Part shown: in pieces, positions 10,741-22,408 of the stretch
How positions within the stretch are numbered: position 1 is the first letter of the stretch
Layout of the letters: the number at the start of each line of letters is the position of its first letter
Origin: Dioscorea cayenensis subsp. rotundata
Taxonomy: Eukaryota > Streptophyta > Magnoliopsida > Dioscoreales > Dioscoreaceae
Length of the DNA stretch: 64,000 nt
Reading direction: 5' to 3'
Assembly: GCF_009730915.1 (NCBI RefSeq)
Contig: NW_024088242.1
Location: 1-64,000 of the forward strand
The notes under the pieces: generated by a model
The model's database searches: none
The model's input: the letters and a program-made list of their open reading frames with translations, nothing else
What the model was told of the DNA's origin: nothing
Position numbers and translations under genes: made by a program

Positions 10741-12168
10741 TGACAAGGTCCCTTGCGTATATCCCGTAAGTGCATGGGTTTGTCAAAGTAATAATCCCGG
10801 ATGAGCGGGAATCGAATCCACGAGAGTAGGAATAAAAACACTTAATCCGCTTCTTAGCTATGTGAAAGATCAGTGAGTGATAAAGTGTGACAATGATTCA
10901 ATTCTCAAAAAGTAAAAACAACGAGTAAGAAAGCACGAGTAAAGGAGGAGGTAAGGCAATCGATAAAGATGGGGTACTCGGATAATGCTCCACCTACGAC
11001 AATCGTTTCAAGTGCAAGAACCCTCTATGATGCTTCCTAATAGATGCAATAGTGAGTCGTGGAAATCCTTATATACATAGTCCCAAACCTAAGGTCAACT
11101 ATGCCTAACCCCTATACATGTCCCGGAGGAGAGATTAGATAACCTCTCAACCTCGCACTCAAATAGAGTTGCAATATGCTCTAGGAATTCCAAGTGATAA
11201 ATCTCTTCCCTAATTATAGACTCTAACACTTTTGGTCCGGTGGAAGGTCCCTAACAACAATTAAGCCCTATATACTAAGATCACCTCAACACTTCACTCC
11301 GTTGCACGCGCAACTAAGCCCCAGCGGAGGTTCATCCCTTAGACCATTCACTCTATTATGGCCGCAAAGAACTCGAGGAACGGAGGTAGAATCTATCACG
11401 TCGGAGGGGAAAGGGGACGCTCCTGTACCTCTCGACTCACCCTCTCAACCCTCTCCAACCTAGCTTTGTCTAATGATCGTGGTGTGTCACTCACTCACAA
11501 GGTTACCAACAAGAACTCCCAACCCTAGTGTCACTCTAGGGGAAATGTTCATACAATCAAGAATTCAAGGTTGGAACTCACAATAAACATCAATTAATTG
11601 AAAGCATAATAAAGAGATTCAGTGAAACAAATACATCCTAGGGTTCACAAATACCCAAGTACCCACTAGGGGTTTAGCTCTCTATGGAGCTAAGTACAAT
11701 CAAAGAAATAGAATGTAAAAGCAATGAATCCATAAAGAAACCCCCTTGATAGTCATGTCGATGGTCTTGTGGAAAGTCCTTTACTCGTGGTGCAAGGATT
11801 CCCCCGTCCGGTATAAGATACGCCTCGACGGAAGCTCCCCTTCCAACCTTCTTCCTAAGGAATGACGATGTCGGAGCCATAGAACCTCTCCAAAACCTTA
11901 GCCAATACCCCTCAAAACCCTAGCCGAAGCCCTCTCTCAAGTTGGGGAAAAGATGGAGAAAAGAATACTAAAATTGGGGCTGATTCGGCTTTAAATAGGG
12001 CTGGAATCGGGCGACTACACAGGCGTAAATGCTTCACGCGCCCGTGCGGAATTTCCACACGGGCGTGGATAATTTCCACACGCCTGTGTGGATTCTCTGA
12101 ACTCCTATTTTCTCCGCCGGCTGTGAACAGTGATGCTACAGTAATTCCTACCGTGTTGCTACAGTGCT
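10741..12168 (-). mobile_element. LTR-A shared by A1 and A2 (5'-truncated)
   Basis: On the plus strand it begins TGACAAGGTCCCTTGCG, the reverse complement of the LTR 3' end. It runs through all family landmarks, including the TATA-like atttaaa near 11990 and the CACGGGCGTG palindromes near 12040-12090. It stops within GCTACAGTGCTTG, where complete copies continue for roughly 400 more bases. Beyond the break comes the 3' internal region of A2. It therefore serves as 5' LTR of A1 and stands in the place of the 3' LTR of A2. Confidence 0.8.
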
Positions 12169-12928
12169 TGACCTTAGGTTCACCAAAGTATACAAAGAGA
12201 GCATTCTACAAGTAAGGGAAATTTCAACACTTAATATGAAAAATCAATGCTCTAGCTAAAAACTTGAATAAAAAGGATACAAAACCCGAAATCGTGTACG
12301 TGTGTGAACTCACTCAAGTCAACCCAAAGTATACTCCTCAAAGTTCTAAGTACAAGGGACTTATTTATCTACAAAAGTGACAACAATTTCAAAGATGGTA
12401 GTACCTTCACACATCCTCTAAGGTAGCCCTCTCCAAAGCGGCCGCTTAGGTGGCTTTCACACTTTCGAGGTGGTAGCTCTTTCTACCGGAGTGGTAGCTT
12501 TCACTCATCCTATGAGATAGCTCTTTCTCTCATTAGGGCATAGCTAGTATCCGACTTATGAGAGTAGCTTCATACTTCATAGGTGGTAGCTCTTTCCACC
12601 CAACAAGCACAAATGAACAATAAAACTTTTCTTTAAATTCAACACAAGAAACAACTATAACTAGTCCCTTTAACATCAAACTTGAGTTTCCAAAAGAGTC
12701 TAATAAGTGAGTAGTATAACAAGTATAAATCGGGCAAAAATTTCTAGACATTCAAGCAAAACTAGAGCATGAAAAACATTCAATGTTAGAAATTCTCCCT
12801 AAACTCAAGAATACAATCCCTTGCAACTAAGGTGAACCGCCATTGGCTATGTGAGCATATATCAATCAAGAATAATCGAAAAAGAATGTGTGCACTATGA
12901 AACTTCCCCCACCACTCACACTTAAGTT

Positions 12929-12948
12929 GTACATTGTCCCCAATGTAC
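12929..12948 (-). other. Hairpin beside internal polypurine tract (A2)
   Basis: A perfect 8-bp stem GTACATTG / CAATGTAC closes a four-base TCCC loop. It lies next to a C-rich tract on the plus strand (12902-12925, purine-rich on the minus strand). In A3 the same hairpin at 52402-52421 has a TCCT loop and identical stems. Confidence 0.55.
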
Positions 12949-13342
12949 ACATGTAAGCTCACTCAAAATATATATCATTCAAAAGCAAATGTGGGAGAAG
13001 CAATCAAAATAATACTCCCCTGACTCCTAGTGTTGCATTTGATGAAGCTAATTCCATGGGGGTAGTGTTTCGACGGGTTGTGAAGCTCACACGGCTAAGT
13101 GCCTAAGCACTATGGTCGTGCCCATGACTAAGTCTCAATTCCCCAAGAAGACAAGACCATCTCGCACGCATACACGAGGGGTTCGATGAAAGCTCAATAA
13201 AAACAAAATATCTCGAGTATATATAAAAGATAGACAATGAATACAACTCGAGATGCAAAATGAAAATAAACTCGTAAGGAGAATCCTTTTCCGAGTGAAC
13301 AAGTCTAAAAATAAAAATGAATAAAAGAAAAAGAACTAAAAG

Positions 13343-14596
13343 TCAAATGTCAATGTCGCCCTCGGGCTCGGGTAGCATCGTCACATTCTTTGGTGAAGAT
13401 GCACATGGTGGGTCCACCAATGCTGGGGTAGGGGATGGGGGTGCCGGAGGAACTGAGGGTCTGTATCTCAATAGATCTCGTAGAAAGTCGAACCGGGCCA
13501 TAAGATCTATATACTAAGCTAAATATATAGAGCGGAGCTCCGCCATCTCGGTCTGAATCTCTCTCACAACGCTCTCAAGCCTCTCAATACGGTCATAAGC
13601 TCGAGGACCGTGTCGTGCGCAGGGAGGTCCTGAAATCTGCGGGGAACCCTCCAGTAGTATCTCCTTCGCTCCCTCGGGCGGTCTCGGGAGTCGTAGCAAG
13701 AATATAGACCGCCCACATCTCCGTACTCAATCCCATCATCCCGATCGATCAAACGCAAGAGGGGTAGGCGCAAATGTCCTCTCAACACCACGTAAAAGCA
13801 TCCCCAAACCCATTCCCAAAATGTGCCTCGGTAATGTAGGGGGCCAACAAATAATAAACCCACTCTCACAGTGACCGACCGGTACCTCGAATATCTCGCT
13901 AATATGCACCCTAAGTGAATCGGCACATTACGGGCCATGGAGTATAAAAAGAGAAGATCCCCGCTGGTCGATCAGATGTGTTATCAGCTCGACCCTAACA
14001 TGCACTGCGATAACTATGTGTAAATGGTCAGTAGCTCGACCGGGATAGGCTAGTGGCCTCGACAACCCTCGCTCATACTCCCCATGTCGACTACTGTAAT
14101 CCTATACGCATGATGTGGAGACACCGATCACGGAAAATCCACCGTGAATCGATCCCATACCCACTGCACTCAGATAAGTGATATCGCATGCAGCCCCCGT
14201 CTCAATCAGAACTCAGTGACACTCATGGAAAATGGATGTCCGAATGCTCGAACCGTGATAGCATCCGTGAGTGTCAAATCTCCCATGCATCAACGAAACT
14301 CAAAAGACGCTAAAACCTCAGCGCCAATGCACGGTAAGTCAGCTCACCGGTCGCCGCAGAGCCTCCTCCAGACTTCCTACTACTAGCATCTCATCAATTT
14401 CATTAGCTAGATTGTCACCTCCGTCAATATCTCTCGACACTTGCAAAATCCGCCGAAAACAAGTCTCGACCAAAACCGAAAGTAGGAAAGTCTCTCAAAT
14501 CGAAGTCCGATGCTCGATTTGAGAAAATCCAAGTGTAGTAGCTCGGTGGGTGACTCGTAGATGCTTTACTTCGCTTCTTCTCATGCGAGGTGCCAT
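13343..14596 (-). pseudogene. ORF2 of element A2 (decayed)
   Basis: The start ATG at 14594-14596 reads MAPRMRRSEVKH, in the same place as the A3 ORF2 start (MAPRSKKQVDK). Recognisable pieces follow: FGHPFSMSVTEF near 14200, NVPIHLGCILARYSRY near 13900, GLLFVGPLHYRG, and a C-terminal heptad-like stretch IERLESVVREIQTEMAEL near 13560. It ends PEPEGDIDI with TGA at 13343-13345. The layout resembles the 'putative plant transposon protein' ORF (Pfam PF20167 type) of plant Ty3 elements, a family of unknown function; this assignment is from remembered motifs. Numerous stops and shifts make it non-functional. Confidence 0.5.
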
Positions 14597-14639
14597 ATCC
14601 GCTCATACAAAAAGAAGAAAATGATCAAAGAAGCTCAAA

Positions 14640-15690
14640 GCGAGATACTATGAAAGATTACACACGGGCTTGTGGAAATTACCCACGCCCATGTGGATCT
14701 AGAGGGTGTGAAAGTCCCAGCACGAGTGCACAACAATTCTCAAAAATTCAACTTAGAACCCAGGGCCCGAGATGCTTTTCTAAACATACAACATGCATTG
14801 TAAAAATGAAAATTCCCAATTAAAGATATTCAATCTGAGAAAAACAAGAGTTGGCGAAGAAGAGAGGATAAAAAGGTTACCGAAGAAATAAATGTGAAAA
14901 CTTTGAAAATCGGTACGATATGTGAAGCAAAATCCTCCAAAACGAAGATGAACGGTCGAAAAGATGATCAAAAGTAGTTTTCAGGTGACTAGAGATGAAG
15001 AATGAGATGGATCATAAGGTTTTTAAGGAAAAATCGCTGCCTCTGAATTGCAGCATCCACGCGGGCGAGTGGAAATTCCCACAGCCTGCACCCCCTACAA
15101 GAGAGCTTCACTGTGGTAGGTGCATGCCCCCAGGGCTCATCGGGAAAAACTCTCACTCGACTCGACATGATCTCACACAGGCGATCGGAAAATACCCACG
15201 CCCGTCGCCTCGACCCATGGGGCGCCCAGACGCCTGCGTGGCTTTTCTCTCGACACCCTAAGAAAAATACCAGTAGTTCCCACACGCCTGCGCGGAAATT
15301 TCGCGACGGGCGTGAACATTCACACTGCCGATCTCGCAGGCGCACCACACACCCCTGTGTCTCTCGTGGATGGAGAGAACTCCATCGCAGAGTTTTCGCG
15401 ACGGGCATGTGGAAATTACCCACGCCTGCAGCTGTTTCACAAAGTCGCTCACGATGGGGTAAGTCCACGCCTCGTATGCTCTCGGGATAATCCGCCCAAC
15501 TCAGAATTCCACACGCGCTGCGAAAATTACCCACCGGGCGTGGGCAGATGCATAGTTATTCACAGGGGGCAGCCGCACGTGCCTGTCTCTCGGCCGAGCT
15601 CGCATGCAGGCTCCACCCGGCGCAGTGGAAATTCCACACGCCCGTGTGTTTTCTCCGGATGACTTAGAAAAAAATCTGCAGTGCTCAGAG
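14640..15690. repeat. Spacer with clustered CACGCCCGTG palindromes (A2)
   Basis: The same spacer type as in A1, with variants near 14660, 14690, 15195, 15280, 15420, 15530 and 15640. It is GC-rich and non-coding, and it lies between ORF2 and the GGGTTGCCTCCCAAG block. Overlapping long ORFs on both strands are by-products of the repeats. Confidence 0.65.
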
Positions 15691-16443
15691 AAAATTTCGA
15701 ACATGTTTACACACTCGAGCCTACTCTATTATTCAAATTTTTACCGATGAAAAACATGAAATAGAGCTCAAAACGACCATACTCTCGCCAATTCACTTGA
15801 AAACACACAATGACTTTAAAAACCCACAATAAAATCACAACACAAGCATCATAAAAATCAAGACACCAACACTTAACAATTAATTCATGCAAACAACCTA
15901 ACTAAAAAAATAAGAAAATCAAAGAAACATTTGGGTTGCCTCCCAAGAAGCGCTTTGTTTTATGTCACTAAGCTTGACGTACCTTGTCTTACCTCACGGG
16001 GTTCATAGATGAAGGTTGCCCTCTTACCCATGGCTTAAAAGCATGATGTGTAGAGTCTCTTGAAGGTAGAGGGTGTATTATCGGGTTTGGGACCGCCTAG
16101 CAATGGTTCATCCAACTTCTTTGGTTCACGGATGTCTCCAACAGCCATGGAGTGTTTCCGGTGGTGTCTCCTAGCCCTCTTCATTTTCCGGAGCACCTTC
16201 TTCAAGATCCCGGGGTAGATGGTACTTCTTCGATCGATCCAAGCATCATTACTTCTTTATAATCCTCCTCTTGGTCGAACAAACCCTCGTATGGGTTCGG
16301 ATTGAACATTTCCTGCATGTATTCATCAATAATCTCATCGGTAGTGTCTAGAAAGTATAAAGTATCATCGAAGTCAAGAGAATGCCCATGGCTTCAACAA
16401 GGCGGTATGTGAGCTTGCCATCTCCAACTCTCAACGTGAGCTC

Positions 16444-16887
16444 TCACCGTCCCATGTCAATCAATGCTTTGGAAGTCCGCAAGAACGGTCTCCCAAGTAT
16501 CAAGGGTACATCCGCATCCTCATTGACATCTAGCACTACAAAATCAACCGGAAAAATGTACTTGTCCACCTTGATAAGCACGTCTTCAATGATGCCTCTC
16601 GGATGTTGCAATGTTCGGTCCGCTAGTTGCAAAGTCATCCGAGTAGGCCTAGGCTCACCCAAGCCTAGCTTTTGAAAGAAGGTGTATGGCATGACGTTGA
16701 TACTTGCCCCTGAGTCCGCCAATGCCATTTCTTCACCTAGATTGCCAATATTACACGGAATGATGAAGCTTCCTGGGTCTTTCATCTTGTTCGGCATGTT
16801 CTTTTGCAACACTGCCGAGCATGAAGCATCTAAAATCACTGAAGCACTTTCCTCCAACTTCCTCTTGTTAGTCAACAAGTCTTTCAA
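16444..16887 (-). CDS. Retropepsin-type protease of A2 (open)
   Basis: An uninterrupted 147-residue segment covering the whole protease core. It opens with the gag-linked KDLLTNKRKLEESASV, then IGNLGEEMALADSGASINV (active-site Asp-Ser-Gly), then the conserved QLADRTLQHPRGIIEDVLI, and ends with the VPLILGRPFL motif and a short ALIDM stretch. In Ty3 elements this enzyme cleaves the Gag-Pol precursor. No own start codon is needed because it is normally made as part of the gag-pol polyprotein. The MPYTFFQKLGL segment after the active site is intact, unlike in A1. The downstream acidic tail (16080-16440) is frameshifted. Confidence 0.8.
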   Translation of the reverse strand: MKDLLTNKRKLEESASVILDASCSAVLQKNMPNKMKDPGSFIIPCNIGNLGEEMALADSGASINVMPYTFFQKLGLGEPRPTRMTLQLADRTLQHPRGIIEDVLIKVDKYIFPVDFVVLDVNEDADVPLILGRPFLRTSKALIDMGR

Positions 16888-18553
16888 GAATTTTCAGCAT
16901 ACTTAGGCATTTTGGGCCAATGCCTCAACAAAAGGAATATTGATGTGGAGTTGCTTGAACAAACTCGGGAACTTCTTGTACTGCTTCATCCCCTTGGTCA
17001 TTTTTTTCAATCTAGAGGGATAAGGGATCTTGGCTTGAAAGGTGGGGGTCCCATCTCTGTCTCTTTGCTTGTTCCTCTTCAACCTCTATAGCCTCGGGTC
17101 GTGTTCTTTTGGCTTCTCACTCGGAAGCCTACCTTCAACCTCACGACCACTCCTCAAAGTGATCGCCTTCACGTGCCTCTAGGGTTGGTCTCGTATTGCT
17201 CGGCAAGCTTCCATGTGGCCTTTCGAGAGAGACTTCGTAATTTGCCCCACTTGATTTTTCAAGATTATGCAAACGAGGCGGTGTGGTTGCGGCATGTAGA
17301 CTCGATCGATTCAAACCTTGTATTTGCAGTTGTATAAATCTAGTCAAGTGCTTCTCTAGGTCACTCATTCGGGTTTCCAAACTTGAGACTCTGTTTTCCA
17401 CCTGAGGGTCTTGTTGTTGTTGTTGGAAACCCGGTGGCCCCATGGCCTTTTGTGGACCTTGATTACTCCATGAGAAATTGGGATGATTCTTCCAACTCGA
17501 ATTGTAGGTATTGCTATATGGTTTTCCTTGAGGTCTCATGCCATTACCTACAAAATCAACATTCTCCACCGAAGAAACATCACCAATAGAGATCGGGCAA
17601 TCGGAGGGAGCATGTCCTCCACCACACCCGGTGCAATTAGTCACGGCCGCCACTCTATTTAAAGTTAGAAGATCTAACTTCTTACTCAAATTTTCCACTT
17701 GGGCCACCAATGAAGTTACCGCATCTAACTCATGTAAACCGGCCACCTTTTTCTTCTTCCTAGCATTCCATTGGTAGCTATTTAACCCCATTTATTCAAT
17801 CAACAGATCGGGCCTCATCGAGGGTCTTGCTACCCTAAGGTACCTCTTCGTCGCCGCATCCAACATTTGCCTTGCACTCAGATTCAAACTGTTGTAAAAG
17901 GTCTGAACAATCATCCACTACAGAAATCTGTGTTGCGGGCATTTTCTCAACAGTTCCTTGAACGTTTCCCATGTCTCAAATAGAGACTCAAATTCCAACT
18001 GAACAAAGGATGATATCTCGTTCCTAAGTTTTTGTGATTTTTCCGGGAGGGAAATAACGAGCTAGAAAAAGCTTCCACCATCTCCTCCAATGTGGTAATT
18101 GACGCTCTAGGTAGCAGAGTGTAGCCATCGCTCGCTCTCTCCTTTAGGGAAAATGGGAAGGCTCTCAATTTCATGGCATCATCCGTCACCCCATTTATCT
18201 TCAGCATATCACACACCTCGAGAAAGCTATCTATGTGACTATTTGGATCCTCATCGCCAAACCATTTAATTGTGTGGATTGTTGCAACATGTGGATGAAT
18301 ACCGACTTTAGCTTGAAGTTCGAGTCATGAATCGGGGGCGTATAATACTCGACTTTGTCCCCAACACTCAAGGTTTGACATAATCGGATAATGTTTGCGT
18401 TGCTCATTCTCGCTCGCCATGTTTTCGGATCCTTCCACTTCCAAATCAGTCGGATTAGATCGTTTCTTGTACGTGCTCTTTTCCCTTTCTTCTAAATGTA
18501 CGCTCAAGCTCGGGATCTCCTTCAATCAATGTTGAGGGATTCCCCCGGGTCAT
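16888..18553 (-). pseudogene. gag of element A2 (several shifts and stops)
   Basis: The ATG at 18551-18553 begins MTRGNPSTLIEGDPELERT. The retro-gag core is broken (near 18060 FPSRKNHKNL replaces FPPEKSAKLR). The open stretch 17791-17141 carries MGLNSYQWNAR, a region predicted to be coiled (LVAQVENLSKKLDLL), the zinc knuckle CTGCGGGHAPSDC (C-x2-C-x3-H-x4-C, all four ligands present), GNGMRPQGKPYSNTYN and the Gln-rich linker. Gag packages the element RNA in cytoplasmic particles. This copy cannot make full Gag, although the nucleocapsid part is the best preserved of the three family A gag copies. Confidence 0.75.
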
Positions 18554-18704
18554 AACCTGGAGGTGCACCCAAAAAGAAGGAAAAAGAAATCAGAATGATG
18601 ATAGAATAAGAAGATAGGAAATAGAATGTATGGTGAAATATCTAAGAAAAAATAAAAGTGCAAAGTATCTCTAAACGCTCTATTCGACAACGGCTCCAAA
18701 AACT

Positions 18705-20595
18705 TGACAAGATCCCCTTGCGTATATCCCGCAAGTGCACGGTTTGTCAAGTAATAATCTCGGATGAGCTGGGTATCGAATCCACAGGGGAATAGGGAAT
18801 AAAAAAATACTTAATTGGATTCTTAGCTATGTGAAAGATCAATGATGATAAGTGTGACAATGATTCAATTCTCAACAATAAAAACAACAAGTAAGAGAGC
18901 AAAAGTAAAGAAGGGGGTAAAGCAATCGATAAAGATGGGGTACCCGGATAATGCTCCGCCTAGGATAATTGTTTCAAGTGCAAGAACCCTCTTTTATGCT
19001 TCCTAATCAATGCAATGGTGAGTCGTGGAAAATCCTTAACTACATAGTCCCAAATCTAAGGTCAACTATGCCCTAACTCTATACATGTCCCGGAGGAGAG
19101 ATTAGATAACCTCTCAACCTGACACTCGCATAGAGTTGCAATGAATTGTAGGGATTCCAAGTGATAAATCTCTTCCTAATTATAGACCTAACCCTTTGGT
19201 CGGGTGGAAGGTCCCAAACCACGATTAAGCTCTAGATACTAAGATCACCTCAACGCTTCACTCCGTTGCACGTGCAACTAAGCCCCCATCGGAAGTTCAT
19301 CCCTTAGACCATTCACTCTATTATGGCCCGCAAAGAACTCAAGGAACGGAGGTAGAATCTATCACGTCGAGAGGGAAAGGGGGACGCCTCGTACCTCTCG
19401 ACTCACCCTCTCAACCCTCTCCAGCCTAGCTTTGTCTAACGCTCATGGTGCGTCACTCACTCACAAGGTTAACAACGAGAACTCTCAACCCTAGTATTAC
19501 TCTAGGGGAAATGTTTCATACAATCAAGCATTCAAGGTTGGAACTCACAATAAACATCAATTTTTGAAAGCATAATAAAGAGATTCAAATGAAACGAATA
19601 CATCCTATGGGTTCACAAATCACCCAAGTACCAACTAGGGGTTTAGCTCTCCATGGAGCTAAGTACAATCAAAGAAATAGAATGTAAAAGCAATGAATCC
19701 ATAAAAAAAACCCCTCGATGGTCGTGTCGATGGTCTTGTGGAAAGTCCTCTACTCGCTCGTCCAAAGATTCCCTCAGTCAGATATAGGATACGCCTCGAC
19801 GGAAGCTCCCCTACCAACCTTCTTCCTAAGGAATGACGATGTCGAGCCATAGGAACCTCTCCAAAACCTTGGTCAATACCCCTCAAAACCCCTAGCTCAA
19901 GACCCTCTCTCAAGTTGGGGAAAAGATGGAGAAAAAGAATACTAAAATCGGGGCTGATTCGGCTTTTAAATAGGGTTTGGAATCGGGCTGACTACACTGG
20001 CGTGGATGCTTCACGCCGCGTGCGTGAATTTCCACACGGGCGTGGATAATTTCCCACGCCCGCGTATGGATTCTCTGAACTCCTATTTTTCTCGACTCGT
20101 GAATAGTCGTTTGCTATAGTACTTGCTACCGTGTTGTTGCTGTAGCTCGCCATGATCCGACCGAATAGCTTCCCGAATCCATACTTTCATCGGAGTAACG
20201 CAAAGCGAGCACACGCTCACGTCGCTGGATCACTTGCTTCTTCAATGATAGGCAAGTTGGTGGAGCTCTTGTTCTATGTGCATAAATCGGAATGCTCGAG
20301 TGTGACTGCCTTTGTGCCCCTCCAAATGGATGTGCCAAACTCGAATACGAGGAGGTTGGCACACACTCTAGCATCTCACATCCGACCTATGTCTTAGCGT
20401 TTGAACCTTAGCAAGATTTCCTCCAAAATCGGTGCATTGTGATCCACATTGGCTTCTTTCCTTCATACTCGGCCTCACAACCCTACCTACATAAAAGTAA
20501 CATAAAAACACACATATTAGTGTAAAAACCCGAGAAAAGTAATGGTCAACATAAGGAATGAACGCTTCGCATTCATACCGCACAAGCACTTATCA
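18705..20595 (-). mobile_element. Complete LTR-A, 5' LTR of A2
   Basis: On the plus strand it starts TGACAAGATCCCCTTGCG and ends AAGCACTTATCA, so on the minus strand it runs TGATAAGTGC...CTTGTCA. At about 1.9 kb it is the longest complete copy. The TATA-like element lies near 19965 and CACGGGCGTG palindromes near 20030-20075. It is followed on the coding side by a damaged primer site (TTTTTGGAGCCGTTG) and the A2 leader. Confidence 0.85.
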
Positions 20596-20740
20596 CTCCT
20601 AGTACTAATTCCTCCTCTAATCTCTAGCCGGTTGACGATGGTTTCGAAGTGATTTAACTAGAGTAAAATAAAGGAGAAGGATGGAAAGAACAGGTAGACA
20701 AGGGTGGAGTCGTTGCAATCAATGAGAAGTAATACCCAAG
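20596..20740. other. Short unassigned stretch
   Basis: Unique-looking sequence between the LTR-A end and the next LTR-like segment. No gene or repeat recognised. Confidence 0.4.
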
Positions 20741-21911
20741 ACTAATTCTCAAGTGTATTTGTGTACTAACTTGCTTTGAATGACTATCAGGTACATTTAA
20801 GGTTCTTACAAGTACTCCCTAGCAATGTCATATCTATGGCTCTCAAATACTTTAAGTTTCACAATTGTAACTACAGGTCTCATACACATCAAGTTTTGCA
20901 AATCACACAAGGTAATTACAACTATTGCAATTAACAAACGTCAAGTTTTACTACTACAACTATGCAAATAAGGCACATCAAGTTATATGACACTAGATTT
21001 AACATAAGAACACAATAAAATTCCATAGTCATTGAAAACCAGTAAATCAAAGTACACTAAGCATCATGGTTCATAAGCCCGAGGCACCATGGAATAGTTA
21101 GCCAGTCATAAGTTCATACAAATAAGAAAGGTAAAAAGATACAAAACAATGAAAGTTCATAACTCCATTTTTCAAGAAATATCTTCACAAATGAGCTCAA
21201 AGAACTTCTTTGATTGGCTAAACTTCACTCCTTAATGTGAATTCTACTCTTCCTTGATCTTCCTAGAAAGTACGGTGAAGATCGCTTATGGCCTCTGTCA
21301 ATCACCTGGATGTGGAGAAGAAAACCTTTGCCAAAAAGCTCCTCTCAAACACTAAATCTGGGTATTAAAAAGTAAGCTTTGGCCTAAACACGGCCTAAGC
21401 ACGCTCCCTGCTTAGGTTGTGCTTTTCTTGGGACTTTGACAGAAATTGGCTAAGTGTCCAAATAGTAAAAACATGGGTAGATCACTGAAGCAGCTCAAAC
21501 GCGTGCTTCCTAGAAGCACTCCGAGTTGGAAAAGAGCAAAGAAACCGTCCTTAAGCTATTTGGAGGATTACGGAAATCCAGTGAAATGCACAGGGAGAGA
21601 GCATGGTCGTGCTTAGCTCGTGCTTCCCCTGGAACATAGATATGCTTGCATTGTAGCTCATACCTCATGAAACCATTAATAAGCACGGCCAAGAAGCACA
21701 ACCATGCTTAGGCTGTGCTTAGCTTGAACACTTAGCAGATGATGTTCTTTTGCCGATCTTCCAAATTCACATCTATTGTCCTGGCCCCTGTTAATCTACA
21801 CAATAAACACAAAATACCCAAAATAGCATCGAATATATACAAAGAATGCTAAAAGACAAGCAAAATGTAACTTGGAGGTAAATAAAATAACGATATGAAA
21901 TGCACTCATCA
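20741..21911 (-). mobile_element. LTR-like segment of another family
   Basis: Read on the minus strand it begins TGATGAGTGCATTTC at 21911, the usual start of several plant Ty3 LTRs. It includes short repeats of the type AAGCACGGCC / GTGCTTAGC (21390-21720) and the tail of a retroelement leader. The start coincides exactly with the point where the MuDR-like transposase frame is cut, so it is an insertion into that gene. The far (left) boundary is not clear and no target duplication was found, so the coordinates there are approximate. Confidence 0.45.
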
Positions 21912-22250
21912 AAGCCAGCCATGACTATTATTTATTTCCAAATCCTCAGCAAGCAACTTTGGAAACAAAATAAAATTCTCATAATTTCCTTATCGATCAC
22001 AACCTAAGTTATTTGATAGATGCAATCATTTACATCTGTCCCAATTGTTGAAAATATTTGACCACCATAGAGCCTTTTGAGGAAGCAACCATTAATAGAG
22101 ACTATAGGCATGCCTCCTGGTAGAAATCTAACCCTAAGTGGAGACAAGCAAGCATACATAGACTAGAATACACCTTCATTGCATTTAAATTTAATTGTTG
22201 ACCCAGAATGTGGTCTAATTAAGTAAAGGATGTAATCATATAATCTTTTC

Positions 22251-22290
22251 ATTTGTGTGTGCCCATCACCATCAAGCATCATAACCCAAA
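22251..22290. repeat. 40-bp direct repeat, copy 1
   Basis: An identical 40-base string (starting ATTTGTGTGTGCCCATCACC) recurs at 22369-22408. It lies within the MuDR transposase remnant and encodes part of VMMLDGDGHTQ on the minus strand. It is a local duplication with a period of 118 bases. Confidence 0.8.
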
Positions 22291-22368
22291 ACTTAGATGC
22301 ATATAACACACAAAAGAAAAATAGTCAAGATCCCAGGTAGTGTAATATTGTTTAACATGAATACATAT

Positions 22369-22408
22369 ATTTGTGTGTGCCCATCACCATCAAGCATCAT
22401 AACCCAAA
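22369..22408. repeat. 40-bp direct repeat, copy 2
   Basis: Second copy of the repeat at 22251-22290. Confidence 0.8.

Larger units (their letters stand above)
6725..12168 (-). mobile_element. Family A element A1, 3'-truncated, no RT or integrase
   Basis: A Ty3-type LTR retrotransposon on the minus strand. In coding order it has its LTR (10741-12168), leader, gag, protease, a protease-linked tail and a non-coding spacer; it is cut at about 6725 before ORF2 and the 3' LTR. No reverse transcriptase, RNase H or integrase sequence lies between the protease tail and the GGGTTGCCTCCCAAG block at 7979. Its LTR also abuts the 3' region of element A2, so the two elements form a head-to-tail array around one LTR. 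Confidence 0.8.
12169..18704 (-). mobile_element. Internal region of family A element A2
   Basis: In coding order from 18704: degenerate primer site and leader, gag (18553 to about 16890), protease (16887-16444), decayed tail, the GGGTTGCCTCCCAAG block near 15930, a palindrome-rich spacer, ORF2 (14596-13343) and a non-coding 3' stretch with a polypurine-like tract near 12902-12920. No RT, RNase H or integrase is present. The 3' terminal part (tract next to the LTR and the LTR start) is missing at the 12163-12170 junction. Confidence 0.8.
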
